Source: Sphingomonas aerolata (GTDB lineage: Bacteria > Pseudomonadota > Alphaproteobacteria > Sphingomonadales > Sphingomonadaceae). Taken from it: DNA of 64,000 bases. Numbering within the stretch: the stretch's first letter is position 1; each line of letters starts with the position of its first letter. Below, piece after piece: positions 1 to 9,001 of the stretch. Position numbers and translations under genes: made by a program. A model generated the notes under the pieces. That model did not search any database. It was not told where the DNA came from and worked only from the letters and a program-made list of their open reading frames with translations. The stretch lies in the NCBI RefSeq assembly GCF_003046295.1, contig NZ_PZZN01000001.1, positions 640,812 to 704,811 of the forward strand. Reading direction: 5' to 3'.

Positions 1-3
1 CGT

Positions 4-1499
4 GACTGTTGAAAAACGCGTGCTTGCTACCGCCCGGGCGCCGTGATTCACTCCTGCAACGCGGCGAGGAGTAGGGACATGATGGGGCGGCAGGTAGCGC
101 AGGGCGCGCTGTTTTACGGGTTCCGGCTCGACGATCATGTGCCCGCTGACCACCTGCTCCGACGTATCGACGCCCTCTTTGATTTCGGCTTCGTGCGCGA
201 CGCACTGGCGGCGAGCTACAGCACGACCGGGCGACCCTCAATCGATCCGGAACTGATGCTACGGATGCTGCTGGTCGGCTACCTGTCCGGCATCCGCTCG
301 GAACGGCGCTTGTGCGAAGAGGTGCACCTCAACCTCGCCTACCGCTGGTTCTGTCGTCTCGATCTGGCCGATCGGGTGCCTGATCATTCGACTTTCTCAA
401 AGAACCGGCACGGTCGCTTCCGCGCCTGCGACCTGCATCGTCTGCTGTTCGAGCAGGTGGTCGCCAAGTGCGCCGCGGCCGGGCTGGTGGCGGGGCGCGA
501 CGTGGCGGTGGATGGCAGCACGATCATGGCCGATGCCAGCCGGGAGAAGAAGCTGAAGGGTACCGCCGCAGTTGACGAACTGCGTGCTCGGGAGAGCGTC
601 TCGCGGCCCGTCGCCGAGTATCTCGCGGCGCTCGATGCCGCGTTGCCGCCAGGTCCGGACGAGCCGGCCGCCGTCGAGCCGGCAAGCATCTCGCCGACGG
701 ACCCGCAGGCGGCGCTCACCTGCAAGCACGGGCCGGCACGGTACGCCTACGCCATCAACCCGCTGCTTGACCTCGACACTGACTGTATCCTCGACGTTGA
801 GGCAACGCCTGCGCGCTTCGCAGCTGAAGTGGCGGCGACCCGGACGCTGGTGTCACGCATCGAGACCAAGCTGGGCATTACGCTTGTGAGCCTCTCGGCC
901 GACAAGGCGTATGGGAGCGGCCCGCTGCTCGGCTGGCTGGTCGATCGAAACATCACGCCGTACATTCCGGTCATCGACCGCGGTCGCCAGCGCGATGCCT
1001 TCTTCACCCGTGATGCCTTTCGCTACGACCGCGAGGCCGACGCCTATCGCTGCCCGGCAGACAAGCTGCTTGGCTATTGCGGCACTAACCGCGCCAGCCA
1101 GGTCCGCGTCTACCGAAGCCGTCTCACCGATTGCACCGCCTGCGAACTGAAACCCCAATGCACCATCGGAAAGAAGCGCGGTGTCACCCGCCTCGTGAGC
1201 GAGGATGCTCGAGATACCGTCCGCGCCCTCGCCGGCACCGACGCCTACGTGCAGGCGCGGCGTCGAAGACGGCGGATCGAGCGCGTGTTCGGCCACCTGA
1301 AACGAAACCTCGGTCTACGAACGCTCAAGCTGCGAGGTCTGGCCGGAGCCGCAGAAGAGTTCACCATGGCCGCCGCAGCCTACAATCTCCAGTTGCTGGC
1401 CCGGACGGCCGCGCCAGCATGATACGCAGCCTATCTTCCCGATTGCCACGTCACCAGCCATCTACCTCGCGGCTCATAAGCAGCCGTTTTTCAACAGTC
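4..1499 (+). mobile_element. Intact IS1182-family insertion sequence
   Basis: A complete element is bounded by 20-bp imperfect inverted repeats at 4-23 and 1480-1499; each starts GACTGTTGAAAAACG read inward. It encloses a single transposase gene. The base string TCGT follows the right end and CGT precedes the left end, where the window begins. This fits a 4-bp target duplication, but the first base lies outside the window. The element sits 57 bp from the 3' end of the large STAND gene without cutting it. Confidence 0.88.
79..1422 (+). CDS. IS1182-family DDE transposase
   Basis: This transposase would catalyse cut-and-paste movement of the surrounding element. Starting at ATG 79 gives 447 residues and places GAGGAG about 7 bases upstream; a GTG at 43 in the same frame would add 12 residues and is less likely. 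The N-terminal 100 residues look like the usual transposase N-terminal domain (DHSTFSKNR). Acidic catalytic residues lie in AVDGST, SADKAY and RIERVFGHLK, the expected D, D, E order. A cysteine cluster (CPADKLLGYC, then CTACELKPQC) precedes the last motif, as is usual for this family. No frameshift or stop is seen, so the gene looks active. Family assignment is from motif order and length; the exact IS name was not checked. Confidence 0.9.
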   Translation: MMGRQVAQGALFYGFRLDDHVPADHLLRRIDALFDFGFVRDALAASYSTTGRPSIDPELMLRMLLVGYLSGIRSERRLCEEVHLNLAYRWFCRLDLADRVPDHSTFSKNRHGRFRACDLHRLLFEQVVAKCAAAGLVAGRDVAVDGSTIMADASREKKLKGTAAVDELRARESVSRPVAEYLAALDAALPPGPDEPAAVEPASISPTDPQAALTCKHGPARYAYAINPLLDLDTDCILDVEATPARFAAEVAATRTLVSRIETKLGITLVSLSADKAYGSGPLLGWLVDRNITPYIPVIDRGRQRDAFFTRDAFRYDREADAYRCPADKLLGYCGTNRASQVRVYRSRLTDCTACELKPQCTIGKKRGVTRLVSEDARDTVRALAGTDAYVQARRRRRRIERVFGHLKRNLGLRTLKLRGLAGAAEEFTMAAAAYNLQLLARTAAPA

Positions 1500-1555
1500 T
1501 CGTCCGATTGTAACACCCGCGCCCCATACCCAGTCGCTCAAGTCCCAATAGAGCT

Positions 1556-4500
1556 TCAATCCTGCGTGCGACGAACAAGTACGGCGCTGGCGGCTTTGGC
1601 AGCTGCCGTGACACGGCGCTCTAGATCATGCGCCTCGGCGATACCGACCGCGACCAGTTGCCCGAGCGCCCGATCGATCCGCGCGCGCTCCAGATGCGTG
1701 GGTGCGAGCAACCCCGGGGCCTCAACCAACACCGCTCCAAACCATTGCGCGACTTGGCGGCCGACGCCTGCCGCGATCCAGAAGCCCGGTGATGTAGTGC
1801 GGCCGAACCAAACCCCGACCGCGTCGAGCAGAAAGTCGAGATGACGGGCGCGCGGCGCGACCAGCAATAGATTCATCGTGCAGCGCGCCACGAACACCAT
1901 CTGCCCCCCGGGCAACATCGGGCGTAGCACCGGCAGGAACGGATCGACCCGGTCGAACAGGGCCGGCGGCAAATAGCTCTGCGTCCCGTTGATCATCCCG
2001 TAGGTGTTGAACAACATCTTCGCGATGATCCCGCCGCTCTCCAGGTCGACCCGCGCTTCTGCCGGGTCGCGGGCATGCTGCCATCGGTTTAGCGCCATCA
2101 CGCGCGCAACCAGCTTCTTGCGAAGAGCTACCGGTCGTGCCGCCGCGCGGCCGGTGTCGTTGAAATAGAGCGCGTCGGCGGCATGCTGCACCGTTTGCGC
2201 GACCTCGCCAAACGGCGCGTCCGGCAGGTCGGTTACGAACGGCAGATCGGCCACGAACGTCGCATCGTCGCCATCGAGCAGCCGCTCAGCGTAGAACGCG
2301 TAATACTGCATATTCCAGTCGTTCGGCTCGCGGCTAATCTCGGCATCTGCCCCATAGCCCAGTCCGTTCATTCGCCCGGTCCAGTCGGCATAGGCCGAGA
2401 CGACCTCCTGTCGCCAGCCGATCGTGCCGACCGGTGCCGACTGGATCATCGCCAGCCATTGGGCTGCCGCCTGATGATCGACATGAAGGGTTGCCGACGA
2501 GGAATCGATCGCCGTATCGAGCGCGTCGTCCGCGTCGAAGTCTTCGGGCATGACAGGTCCAGGCACCCGGATCCGGCTAGCCCGCCGCAAATTCGGGCGC
2601 TCGTCAGGCCAAGCCGGCCAGTCCGGCTCGGCACCGCCGTTGAGCCAAGCCACCTCGGCCGCCACCGCCGCGGCGATCCGGACCGTACGTTCCGCTTCGA
2701 ACGCCGCCTGGATCGCCTCGTCTTTCGAATCGTAGCTCTTCCAGCGCCAAGTCATGCTGGCAAAGGCTGCCCGCGTCGCCGCCTTGAAGAGACGCGGGTC
2801 GATCTCGAAGATACATGGGACCGCCGCCCCCACCGCCGGGGCTGCTGCCCGGTCCTGGCGTGTCACGAGCCGGAGCAGCGCATCGCGATCGGCGGTCTGG
2901 CCCTGCCGCGCCCAGAGGTGGATCAGTGTCAGGATCGCGATCGCCGGCCGGTTGTAGCGCAGCGTATCGTGTGAGCCGCCGCCGCGATCGGACTGCTCGT
3001 CGAGCGTAATCTCGATCACGCGTCGCACCCAGGCCTCGTGCGCGGCGAGAAGCACGTCGTCGCCGTCGCGCGCGACCAGGAGCGCCGTCGTGATGAGCCG
3101 CGTCGAGCGCGACTGGAGCGCGTCAGTATCGCTGCCATCGGGCACGCCGCCCTCGGCATAGGCGATGGCATCACGCGCGGTATCGGGCGTCGCATACTCA
3201 CCGCCTTCGGCCGCCATCGAAATGCGCGCTTCCATCCCACTGGCCTGAACCGACACGTCGCGCTTGGCTTCGAGCGCCGCGAAATGCGCGGCCTCGTCCG
3301 GCGGCGACCGATATTCGAAATTGCCATCCTCCCGCTCGAACCAGTTCGCCAAGGTGAGGACGTTAAGCGCGTTGCGGCCAGCCAACTCCGGGTCGCTCAA
3401 CGTCGCGTGCACAGAATAAGGCTCAAGCTTCTCAACCGCGTCCGCGAGCGCCGTCCGCAACCCATTGCCGACCGGCTCGTCAGCCAAGAAATTCTGCAAG
3501 GTGTCGATCAGCGAATAGCTGCGGGACGGGCGTGCTCTCAGATCGGCCAAGCGCACCGGCCCCTCCGGCTCCTCCTTCAACCCCAGCCTGTCGAGCCCCG
3601 ACCCTATCTGGTCATGAATCTGCCGGGTGCGATCGGCGGCGAGCAGCTGCGGGCTCGCAAGGAACGGCGCGAGCGACACGCGCGCGACCGTGCCGTGCGA
3701 CAGGAGCACATCGATCGCGACGAGAAGATATGCAGAGGCGCTGCCCTCGGGTCCGAGAATGTCGACCAGCACCGCCTCCACCGGATCGCCGTCATCGACC
3801 CGCTTCTGGCTCCACGCCTCCAGCGCCAGAAGCCCGGAGGCTGCCGCATATTCATTGCCGCGGCCTCGCGACCAACCATAGGTCCAGACCCAAGGGAAGA
3901 AGCGCGGCCCCTTGCCAAAGTCGACCATGACGCCGTCCTCGCCGGGCTCACACCCGTCGGTGCGAAACACGATCGCCTCCTCGACCAACGCCCGGATCAA
4001 CGCCAGTCCTTCGGCTGGAGCGGCGTTCAGCAGGTCCAAAAACGGCGGGTGCGCGGGCGACGGCGGCAGATAATCGCTGTCGGCGAAACTGAAGGCGCGC
4101 TCAATCGCGCGGTCCCGCCGGCGGCCATCGACCCTTTTCTCGATCAGGCTCGCCTGGACCATAGCCGCGAGCTCGGCTGGCGCGACTGGGGCGATCACGC
4201 CAGATAGTTGGCGCAGGTCTTTCATCTTATAATGGTCGCCGTCGCGCGTGATCGCGGTGAGATAGGCCTTAAGCGCATCCGGCGCGAATGACCCGAGCAG
4301 CATCGTCATCAGCCGGAGCTTGTTGATCGTCTGCCGCCGCGCATCGTTCGCCCAGCGCGCTCGACCTTCCGCCCCCGGGATCGTGACCGGCGTGTCACAG
4401 ACATCGAGCTGGTACAGCCAGTCGAACAGCAACCGGGCGGTGCGCTCGGCGAGCGAGGGAAGCATCTTGAGGAAGAAAGTCTGGATCTCAACCAGCTCGA

Positions 4501-6718
4501 CCACCGCGCCAATCGCCGGCATCGGGATTTCGGCCGCATGGGCCAGTACCCAGCGGAGGACCAGGACCGACGATCCCGTCACGTCGGTCCGGTACGAGCG
4601 CGGCAGATTGATCTTTGATCCGTCAGGCAAGGTGATGATGTCGGCCGCCGCAAGCGTCTCGACCGCAATGATCGTCGTGGACAACTCAGTTAGGAGCCCG
4701 CCGCTCTGGGCGAGGAGCGACGTGCTCGCTTTGTCGAGCAGATCGATCGCGACTTCGGATCTGACCAGCGCGAGGATCGCTTGGCGGCGCCACGATCCGT
4801 GCGCGCTTGGCGGCGAGAGATGCGTCAGCAGGTCGAGCCAAGCGCTTCCATCCTTCCCCGTCTCGAGCACCAGCCGCGCAGCGATCTCGACGCCGCGGGC
4901 GACGCGCGGCGACACGGGACTGGTCAGATCAAACCCCGCCAACCGGGATGGGTCTTCGGCGAGGTAAGCGCCGATCGCCCAATCGCGCAGCACGTCATGG
5001 TAGAAATCGAGTCGGTCGCGCCGGACCTCGCGGAGCGACTGGACGCCAAGCAGATGGTCGCGGGCCAGCGAGTCCTCGGCAAGATCGATCCCGGCGCCAC
5101 TTTTGAGCGCGGCCGTCGCGAGCGCCTCGAGGATCCGTTGGGCGGCCCGCACTTCGATAGCGGGCGCGCCATCGGCACTGGTCCACCAAAGTTGTGTGAG
5201 CTCGGCCTCGGTCCGGACCGACGCGGCGCTCGGCTCGCGAAGTAGTCGCGACAGGCGGTAAAGGTTGCGCGCGAGCTGGGCCGCGGGATGACTGGCATCG
5301 AGCAGCATGCGCAGTTCGGGCGCTTGGTCGATCAGGATCGCGACTTCCTCGTCCGATAACGGCCCGACCTCGAGCGCCTGCAGCCCGCCCAGCGCAGCCG
5401 CAATCCGGTTGTCGATCCAGGCGATGGCGTCGCTCGTGCCAGCCCGGCGCGCTGTCGCGATCACCGTAAACCCGGGGATGGCGGCGGCTGCCCGCAGCAG
5501 CTCGCTGATCGTGCGCTGGCGCCCAGCATCATCGACCATGTCGATGCCGTCAATGAAGAGAAAGGCTCCGCCGCTCGCGGCCAGATCGGTCAAGAACGCA
5601 TCCGCCGATCCCGGAATGCCGAGCGCGTTCGCCAGCGGCAGCCAACCACCCGCCGGCGTCGCTTCCCGGTCTAGGGCCATGATCGGAGCGTGCGCCGCGA
5701 TACGATCGGCATAGTGGCGCAGCACCCATGATTTGCCGACACCGGTATCGCCGTGGACAACGATAAAGCGCTGCGTTTCGACCGCATCGTCAAGTGCTGC
5801 GATCGCCGCCAATCGTGGCAGCGTCACGCCTGCGACGCTCGTCCCGATATGCGCGAGCGTGTTCTGCGCAAGTTCGGCAAGCCGCGTGCGAGCCGGGCCG
5901 TACTCGCGCGCGCCGGCAAGCTTAAAATCGGCCTCAGCGAGATTGACCTTAAGCGCGGCTGCATCGACTTCGCCACCACGCGTGCCCGTCTGGATTGAGA
6001 GGTCAACGAGCCGGCTCCACAACGCCTCGGCGCGCGCGACCTGTTCGTCGGCCAGCGCCATGCGCGCGAGCGCCAACCCATACGTCCGTGCGATCGGCGC
6101 GCTTGCCTCGAAATCGAATTCTAGGATCAGCATCCGGCGCAGCAGCCGCCAGATCGCCTCATCGTCATCGGCGACGCCGCCCGCGACAAGATGCGCGCGC
6201 GTCGTCGTAACGAACGCGCGCATATCGTCGTTCGCCACCCCCTTGGCCGCGAGCCGTTTGAAGAACTCGCCGGCTGTTTCCGTGCTGCGCGCCCAGCCTA
6301 GCACGTCCTGATAGGCGCCCGAGATCTTGCGACTGGTCCGCTGCGTGGCGATTCCGAACAAATGGCGCTCCGCCGGCACATCTCCAATCGTGCTGTTGGC
6401 AATCTGATGCGCAACATCCTTGTAGACCGCGTCCCTCGGCGAGAATTGAATGTCGCGCTTAGACTGGATTTCGAGCAGCGCATTGCCGCTGGCGCCGACG
6501 CCCTTGATGATGAGGTCGTCGAGCTTGAACCCCTGCTCGACGCCCTGGAAGCGCACGCTCGTCACGCGCACGTCGGGTAGCCCCGGCGCACGGTTTCCGG
6601 TCAGCAGCGCCAGAAGATAGAGCGCCCCAAGCTCGCCTTCGATATAGGCGCCAGCTGCGCCGCGTGATGCCGGGCTCGAGCCGTGCTCGGTATCGGAACT
6701 GGTCCCCTCCTCTGCCAT
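1556..6718 (-). CDS. Giant STAND NTPase with N-terminal PD-(D/E)XK nuclease-like region (Avs/Cap4-like)
   Basis: This is a 1720-residue protein with three parts. Residues about 25-135 carry KLDDLII then LLEIQSKRDI (D67/D68, E83, Q85, K87), the pattern of a Cap4/Mrr-type endonuclease core. Residues about 300-600 are a STAND P-loop NTPase: Walker A GDTGVGKS at 323-330, Walker B FLFIDGIDMVDD at 386-397 and a sensor-like VIATARR at 419-425. The remaining 1100 residues have no recognised motif and look like a helical-repeat sensor arm. Avs proteins share this order: effector, STAND core, long sensor. They bind a phage protein, oligomerise and degrade DNA, so antiphage defence is the inferred role. 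ATG 6718 has only a G-run touching it as a ribosome site, so coupling to the small ORF just upstream is possible. An intact IS lies 57 bp past its stop. A partner gene is not evident. Confidence 0.8.
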   Translation of the reverse strand: MAEEGTSSDTEHGSSPASRGAAGAYIEGELGALYLLALLTGNRAPGLPDVRVTSVRFQGVEQGFKLDDLIIKGVGASGNALLEIQSKRDIQFSPRDAVYKDVAHQIANSTIGDVPAERHLFGIATQRTSRKISGAYQDVLGWARSTETAGEFFKRLAAKGVANDDMRAFVTTTRAHLVAGGVADDDEAIWRLLRRMLILEFDFEASAPIARTYGLALARMALADEQVARAEALWSRLVDLSIQTGTRGGEVDAAALKVNLAEADFKLAGAREYGPARTRLAELAQNTLAHIGTSVAGVTLPRLAAIAALDDAVETQRFIVVHGDTGVGKSWVLRHYADRIAAHAPIMALDREATPAGGWLPLANALGIPGSADAFLTDLAASGGAFLFIDGIDMVDDAGRQRTISELLRAAAAIPGFTVIATARRAGTSDAIAWIDNRIAAALGGLQALEVGPLSDEEVAILIDQAPELRMLLDASHPAAQLARNLYRLSRLLREPSAASVRTEAELTQLWWTSADGAPAIEVRAAQRILEALATAALKSGAGIDLAEDSLARDHLLGVQSLREVRRDRLDFYHDVLRDWAIGAYLAEDPSRLAGFDLTSPVSPRVARGVEIAARLVLETGKDGSAWLDLLTHLSPPSAHGSWRRQAILALVRSEVAIDLLDKASTSLLAQSGGLLTELSTTIIAVETLAAADIITLPDGSKINLPRSYRTDVTGSSVLVLRWVLAHAAEIPMPAIGAVVELVEIQTFFLKMLPSLAERTARLLFDWLYQLDVCDTPVTIPGAEGRARWANDARRQTINKLRLMTMLLGSFAPDALKAYLTAITRDGDHYKMKDLRQLSGVIAPVAPAELAAMVQASLIEKRVDGRRRDRAIERAFSFADSDYLPPSPAHPPFLDLLNAAPAEGLALIRALVEEAIVFRTDGCEPGEDGVMVDFGKGPRFFPWVWTYGWSRGRGNEYAAASGLLALEAWSQKRVDDGDPVEAVLVDILGPEGSASAYLLVAIDVLLSHGTVARVSLAPFLASPQLLAADRTRQIHDQIGSGLDRLGLKEEPEGPVRLADLRARPSRSYSLIDTLQNFLADEPVGNGLRTALADAVEKLEPYSVHATLSDPELAGRNALNVLTLANWFEREDGNFEYRSPPDEAAHFAALEAKRDVSVQASGMEARISMAAEGGEYATPDTARDAIAYAEGGVPDGSDTDALQSRSTRLITTALLVARDGDDVLLAAHEAWVRRVIEITLDEQSDRGGGSHDTLRYNRPAIAILTLIHLWARQGQTADRDALLRLVTRQDRAAAPAVGAAVPCIFEIDPRLFKAATRAAFASMTWRWKSYDSKDEAIQAAFEAERTVRIAAAVAAEVAWLNGGAEPDWPAWPDERPNLRRASRIRVPGPVMPEDFDADDALDTAIDSSSATLHVDHQAAAQWLAMIQSAPVGTIGWRQEVVSAYADWTGRMNGLGYGADAEISREPNDWNMQYYAFYAERLLDGDDATFVADLPFVTDLPDAPFGEVAQTVQHAADALYFNDTGRAAARPVALRKKLVARVMALNRWQHARDPAEARVDLESGGIIAKMLFNTYGMINGTQSYLPPALFDRVDPFLPVLRPMLPGGQMVFVARCTMNLLLVAPRARHLDFLLDAVGVWFGRTTSPGFWIAAGVGRQVAQWFGAVLVEAPGLLAPTHLERARIDRALGQLVAVGIAEAHDLERRVTAAAKAASAVLVRRTQD

Positions 6719-6749
6719 CCCCCCGATGTGCGAAAAATCAGCCGTTCAT

Positions 6750-6869
6750 TCAAGCGAAACGGGCAATAGCGAGGCTCTCGATTGTTACCGACGCGGGCCC
6801 TGTGGCGGCCCCGATACCCATTCCTATTAGCCGGCCCGGCGAGATATGCCACTTCCGATCGAGGTGCAT
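6750..6869 (-). CDS. Small 39-residue ORF upstream of the STAND gene
   Basis: An ATG at 6869 is preceded at ideal spacing by AAGGAG, the best ribosome-binding site in this neighbourhood. It opens a 39-residue frame that ends 31 bp before the STAND gene ATG. The peptide starts MHLDRKWHISPGRL and has a short hydrophobic, glycine-rich stretch in the middle. I recognise no family. It could be a leader peptide that couples translation into the STAND gene, a small partner protein, or chance. The strong ribosome site and its position are the only support. Confidence 0.45.
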   Translation of the reverse strand: MHLDRKWHISPGRLIGMGIGAATGPASVTIESLAIARFA

Positions 6870-6948
6870 TTGACCGCTCCTTTTCAGTCTGCATTCCGCA
6901 TTATCGTGCCCGGCTTATATGCTTTGGCCTGTCAGCTAATCGCCGTTC

Positions 6949-7332
6949 TTATCGCATTTTTCCGCGCCACAATTCTATTTTCTGGCGGTCGAGTTCACCA
7001 TGGACCGCTCGTATTTCCGCAGTCGATGCCATTTCCCGCAACAGCATCAGCGTTTCGATCTGAGCGGCGTTCGGTATTGCCGGCTCCGGCTGTACTTGGT
7101 CGGTCGCGCTATTCCCGCTATCAGCGAGCTGATCGCGCAGCTCGTCCGGCGTCTCGCCCATGTCGATCATGGCCGCGCGGATGCTTGCTAGCTCTCCCTC
7201 AACCCGGTCACTCTGGTCGAGCTTGTCCCGAATGAAAGCTGCGAGGCCAATGCCCCGACTTTCGGCCTCGGCGGCGTAAACGAGCGCCTGTCACTCCCGT
7301 AATCGGACTTTGATGGAATCTGACAGCTTCAC
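6949..7332 (-). pseudogene. Mobilisation-accessory-like protein with in-frame stop
   Basis: A GTG at 7332 with AGGAGG seven bases upstream begins MKLSDSIKVRLRE and then meets TGA at 7293-7291. The same frame continues without another stop to 6949. The downstream part reads QALVYAAEAESRGIG followed by LAAFIRDKLDQ, a helical arrangement seen in small relaxosome or ribbon-helix-helix mobilisation proteins. The stop falls at codon 14, where a TGG to TGA change would explain it. A 73-residue remnant from the internal ATG at 7167 or so could still be made. No relaxase gene is in the window. Family assignment is inference from the sequence style; the interruption is seen directly. Confidence 0.55.
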
Positions 7333-7833
7333 AACGCCTCCTACTACAAAAAGGACCCTATATAGCCCATTTTATGTCAACGTTTCTAATGGCTTGTGCG
7401 TAGCTAGGGTCCACTTAGGGTCCAGCATGCCTGCCGACATCTGTAAATAAGCGCTTTAATTCAACAGCTTACCGGCACCGAAAGGTGCGTATGGTGTACG
7501 ACCCGAAATCACGAATTTAAGGGCCGGAATTGAAGCTCTGACAGATCAGAAACGGGCTGGCCGAGCTTAAGGGGGTCCAAATTACCCTGATGAGCGCAGC
7601 TCAGCAGGCTCTACGCTGACAATAGATACAAAACGGTACCGATGGTACCGATTTAGTACTCTGGTGGTACGGTTGTGGTACAAATTTAGTACGTAAAATA
7701 TGCTGATATTTGGCATGATACGATCATGATACTTTAATCGTACAACGATGGTACGGCGATGGTACAAAAACGTTGACGGGTTTGATATGCCCTCACAAGA
7801 GTCATCAATCGCCAAGGAAGGGACCAAAACAGG
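7333..7833. promoter_or_regulatory. AT-rich control region with clustered GTAC motifs
   Basis: No gene is seen in this 500-bp stretch. Between 7635 and 7765 the tetramer GTAC occurs about nine times, mostly as GGTAC or TAGTAC, at 7635, 7644, 7655, 7666, 7677, 7688, 7739, 7750 and 7761. The first six starts are spaced 9-11 bp apart and the last three exactly 11 bp apart, one DNA turn. This looks like a phased array of binding sites. It lies directly upstream of the gene at 7834 and next to the broken mobilisation gene, so an operator array or part of an origin of transfer is plausible. Confidence 0.5.
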
Positions 7834-8304
7834 ATGACAGACCTGCCAGCCCTCAAGGATCAGATCGCCAGCTTCACGGGCAAAACCCTGGCATCACAAC
7901 TCCGCGTCCTTATGCCAGACATCGACAGCCGGGTTCGTGAAGGAGTGGACCATGAGACGATCGTGGAAGGGCTTACCAAAGCTGGCCTCCCAATCAGCCT
8001 CAACACGTTTCGGGTTTATCTGTATCGCTACAGGTTAAAAGCTCGCGCTTCTAAGATTGAACCGCTGGTTGAAATCGTGCGCTCCGAACCTGAACCAAAT
8101 ACGGATCGCAATATCGTTACTGATCCCAAGCCAATGGCGGACGATAATCCCCCATCGGACTTACCAGAGACGGAACCTAATACCGTTGCGGTTGATAGCC
8201 TGTCGCTCACTGACCTTCTCGACGCGAAAAAAAGTGACGCCTATATCGATCAGTACATGAACCGCCGGCCTCGTTTGTTGGGTCGCAACCGCGGCCAGCC
8301 GTGA
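7834..8304 (+). CDS. Small plasmid protein with putative HTH-like N-terminus
   Basis: The protein is 156 residues long. The N-terminal 70 residues (GKTLASQLRVLMPDIDSRV, then LNTFRVYLYRYRLKAR) match the style of a family found beside plasmid mobilisation and replication genes, in which a helical, basic segment probably binds DNA. The middle is rich in E, P, D and N and looks disordered. The C-terminus is basic (YMNRRPRLLGRNRGQP). The phased GTAC array directly upstream could be its own operator. It converges on the next gene with 7 bases between the stops. The exact family is not certain and no catalytic motif is visible. Confidence 0.65.
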   Translation: MTDLPALKDQIASFTGKTLASQLRVLMPDIDSRVREGVDHETIVEGLTKAGLPISLNTFRVYLYRYRLKARASKIEPLVEIVRSEPEPNTDRNIVTDPKPMADDNPPSDLPETEPNTVAVDSLSLTDLLDAKKSDAYIDQYMNRRPRLLGRNRGQP

Positions 8305-8311
8305 CGCTAGG

Positions 8312-8707
8312 TTACGGCTTGCGCTTGGCGGATTTTCGCTTGGCGGCGCGGGCAGCTAACTCGGCCGTGTAGCGCTCTGACTCCTCTTCCTGCTCCTTCC
8401 ACGCCTGCTCCATCGCAGGATGGATATTGGGTCCGTCCGTTAATTCCTCACCGTTGAGGACATAATCAATTGCCTCGTCCTCGATAGAGGTCCGGATCGT
8501 GTTGTTAGGGTAGCCGGGGCCATATCTACACCCTGTCCAGGTGCCGTCATCCTGCGGCGTCAATGTGCCCATGGGACCAGCTTTGGAAAAGACGATCTGC
8601 GCCCGAATAGGATTCTCACGAATCATCCGCCCCACGGCTTCAAGCTTCTCGGCAGCACTCATCCGAGGTTTGCGGACTTTGGCCGTGTCGTCGGGCGTTT
8701 GAGCCAT
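8312..8707 (-). CDS. Hypothetical 131-residue protein with basic C-terminus
   Basis: The start ATG at 8707 (MAQTPDDTAKVRKPRMSAAE) is chosen because GGAGG lies six bases upstream; a longer in-frame reading up to 8881 has no such site. The N-terminus is basic, the centre carries mixed alpha/beta-looking sequence with several aromatic residues, and the last 40 residues form a charged helix ending in KRKSAKRKP. I do not recognise the family. It converges on the upstream HTH-like gene and is divergent from the HAD-like gene, with a hairpin between them. Confidence 0.6.
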   Translation of the reverse strand: MAQTPDDTAKVRKPRMSAAEKLEAVGRMIRENPIRAQIVFSKAGPMGTLTPQDDGTWTGCRYGPGYPNNTIRTSIEDEAIDYVLNGEELTDGPNIHPAMEQAWKEQEEESERYTAELAARAAKRKSAKRKP

Positions 8708-8737
8708 AGCTTGCCTCCATAACGATATTGGAGGCAC

Positions 8738-8759
8738 GACCCGGCTGAAAAGCCGGGCG
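8738..8759. other. Intergenic hairpin (terminator-like stem)
   Basis: CCCGGCT, GAAA, AGCCGGG forms a perfect 7-bp stem with a GNRA-type tetraloop. It lies between divergently transcribed genes and has no T-run on either side, so it could be a structured leader rather than a terminator. The rest of 8760-9001 shows only very short frames with no good start. Confidence 0.4.
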
Positions 8760-9001
8760 TTCGTAACCCTGCACAAGCACAAGGCGCTGCCACCTTTGGG
8801 CAAGCCTTGGACATGCGTGACAGCCACCCGGCCGAGAAGCTCTCGACCGGACTTGTGATCATCGGGGTTACGACGCCCCACGGCCGGGATTGACCGAACC
8901 GCGGGTCTATGGTCGCAGAAGGAAGCGCTTTGGACAAGCTGGCGTGACAGAGACGGGCGTTTCGACGATCATCACCCCCATCGAGTCAGGACGATCCTGC
9001 C

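Noticed and set aside
3038..4207. Long plus-strand open frame (389 codons) and several others inside 1556-6718
   Set aside because: They are antisense to the STAND gene, are rich in Arg and Pro as GC-rich shadows usually are, and have no motif or ribosome site.
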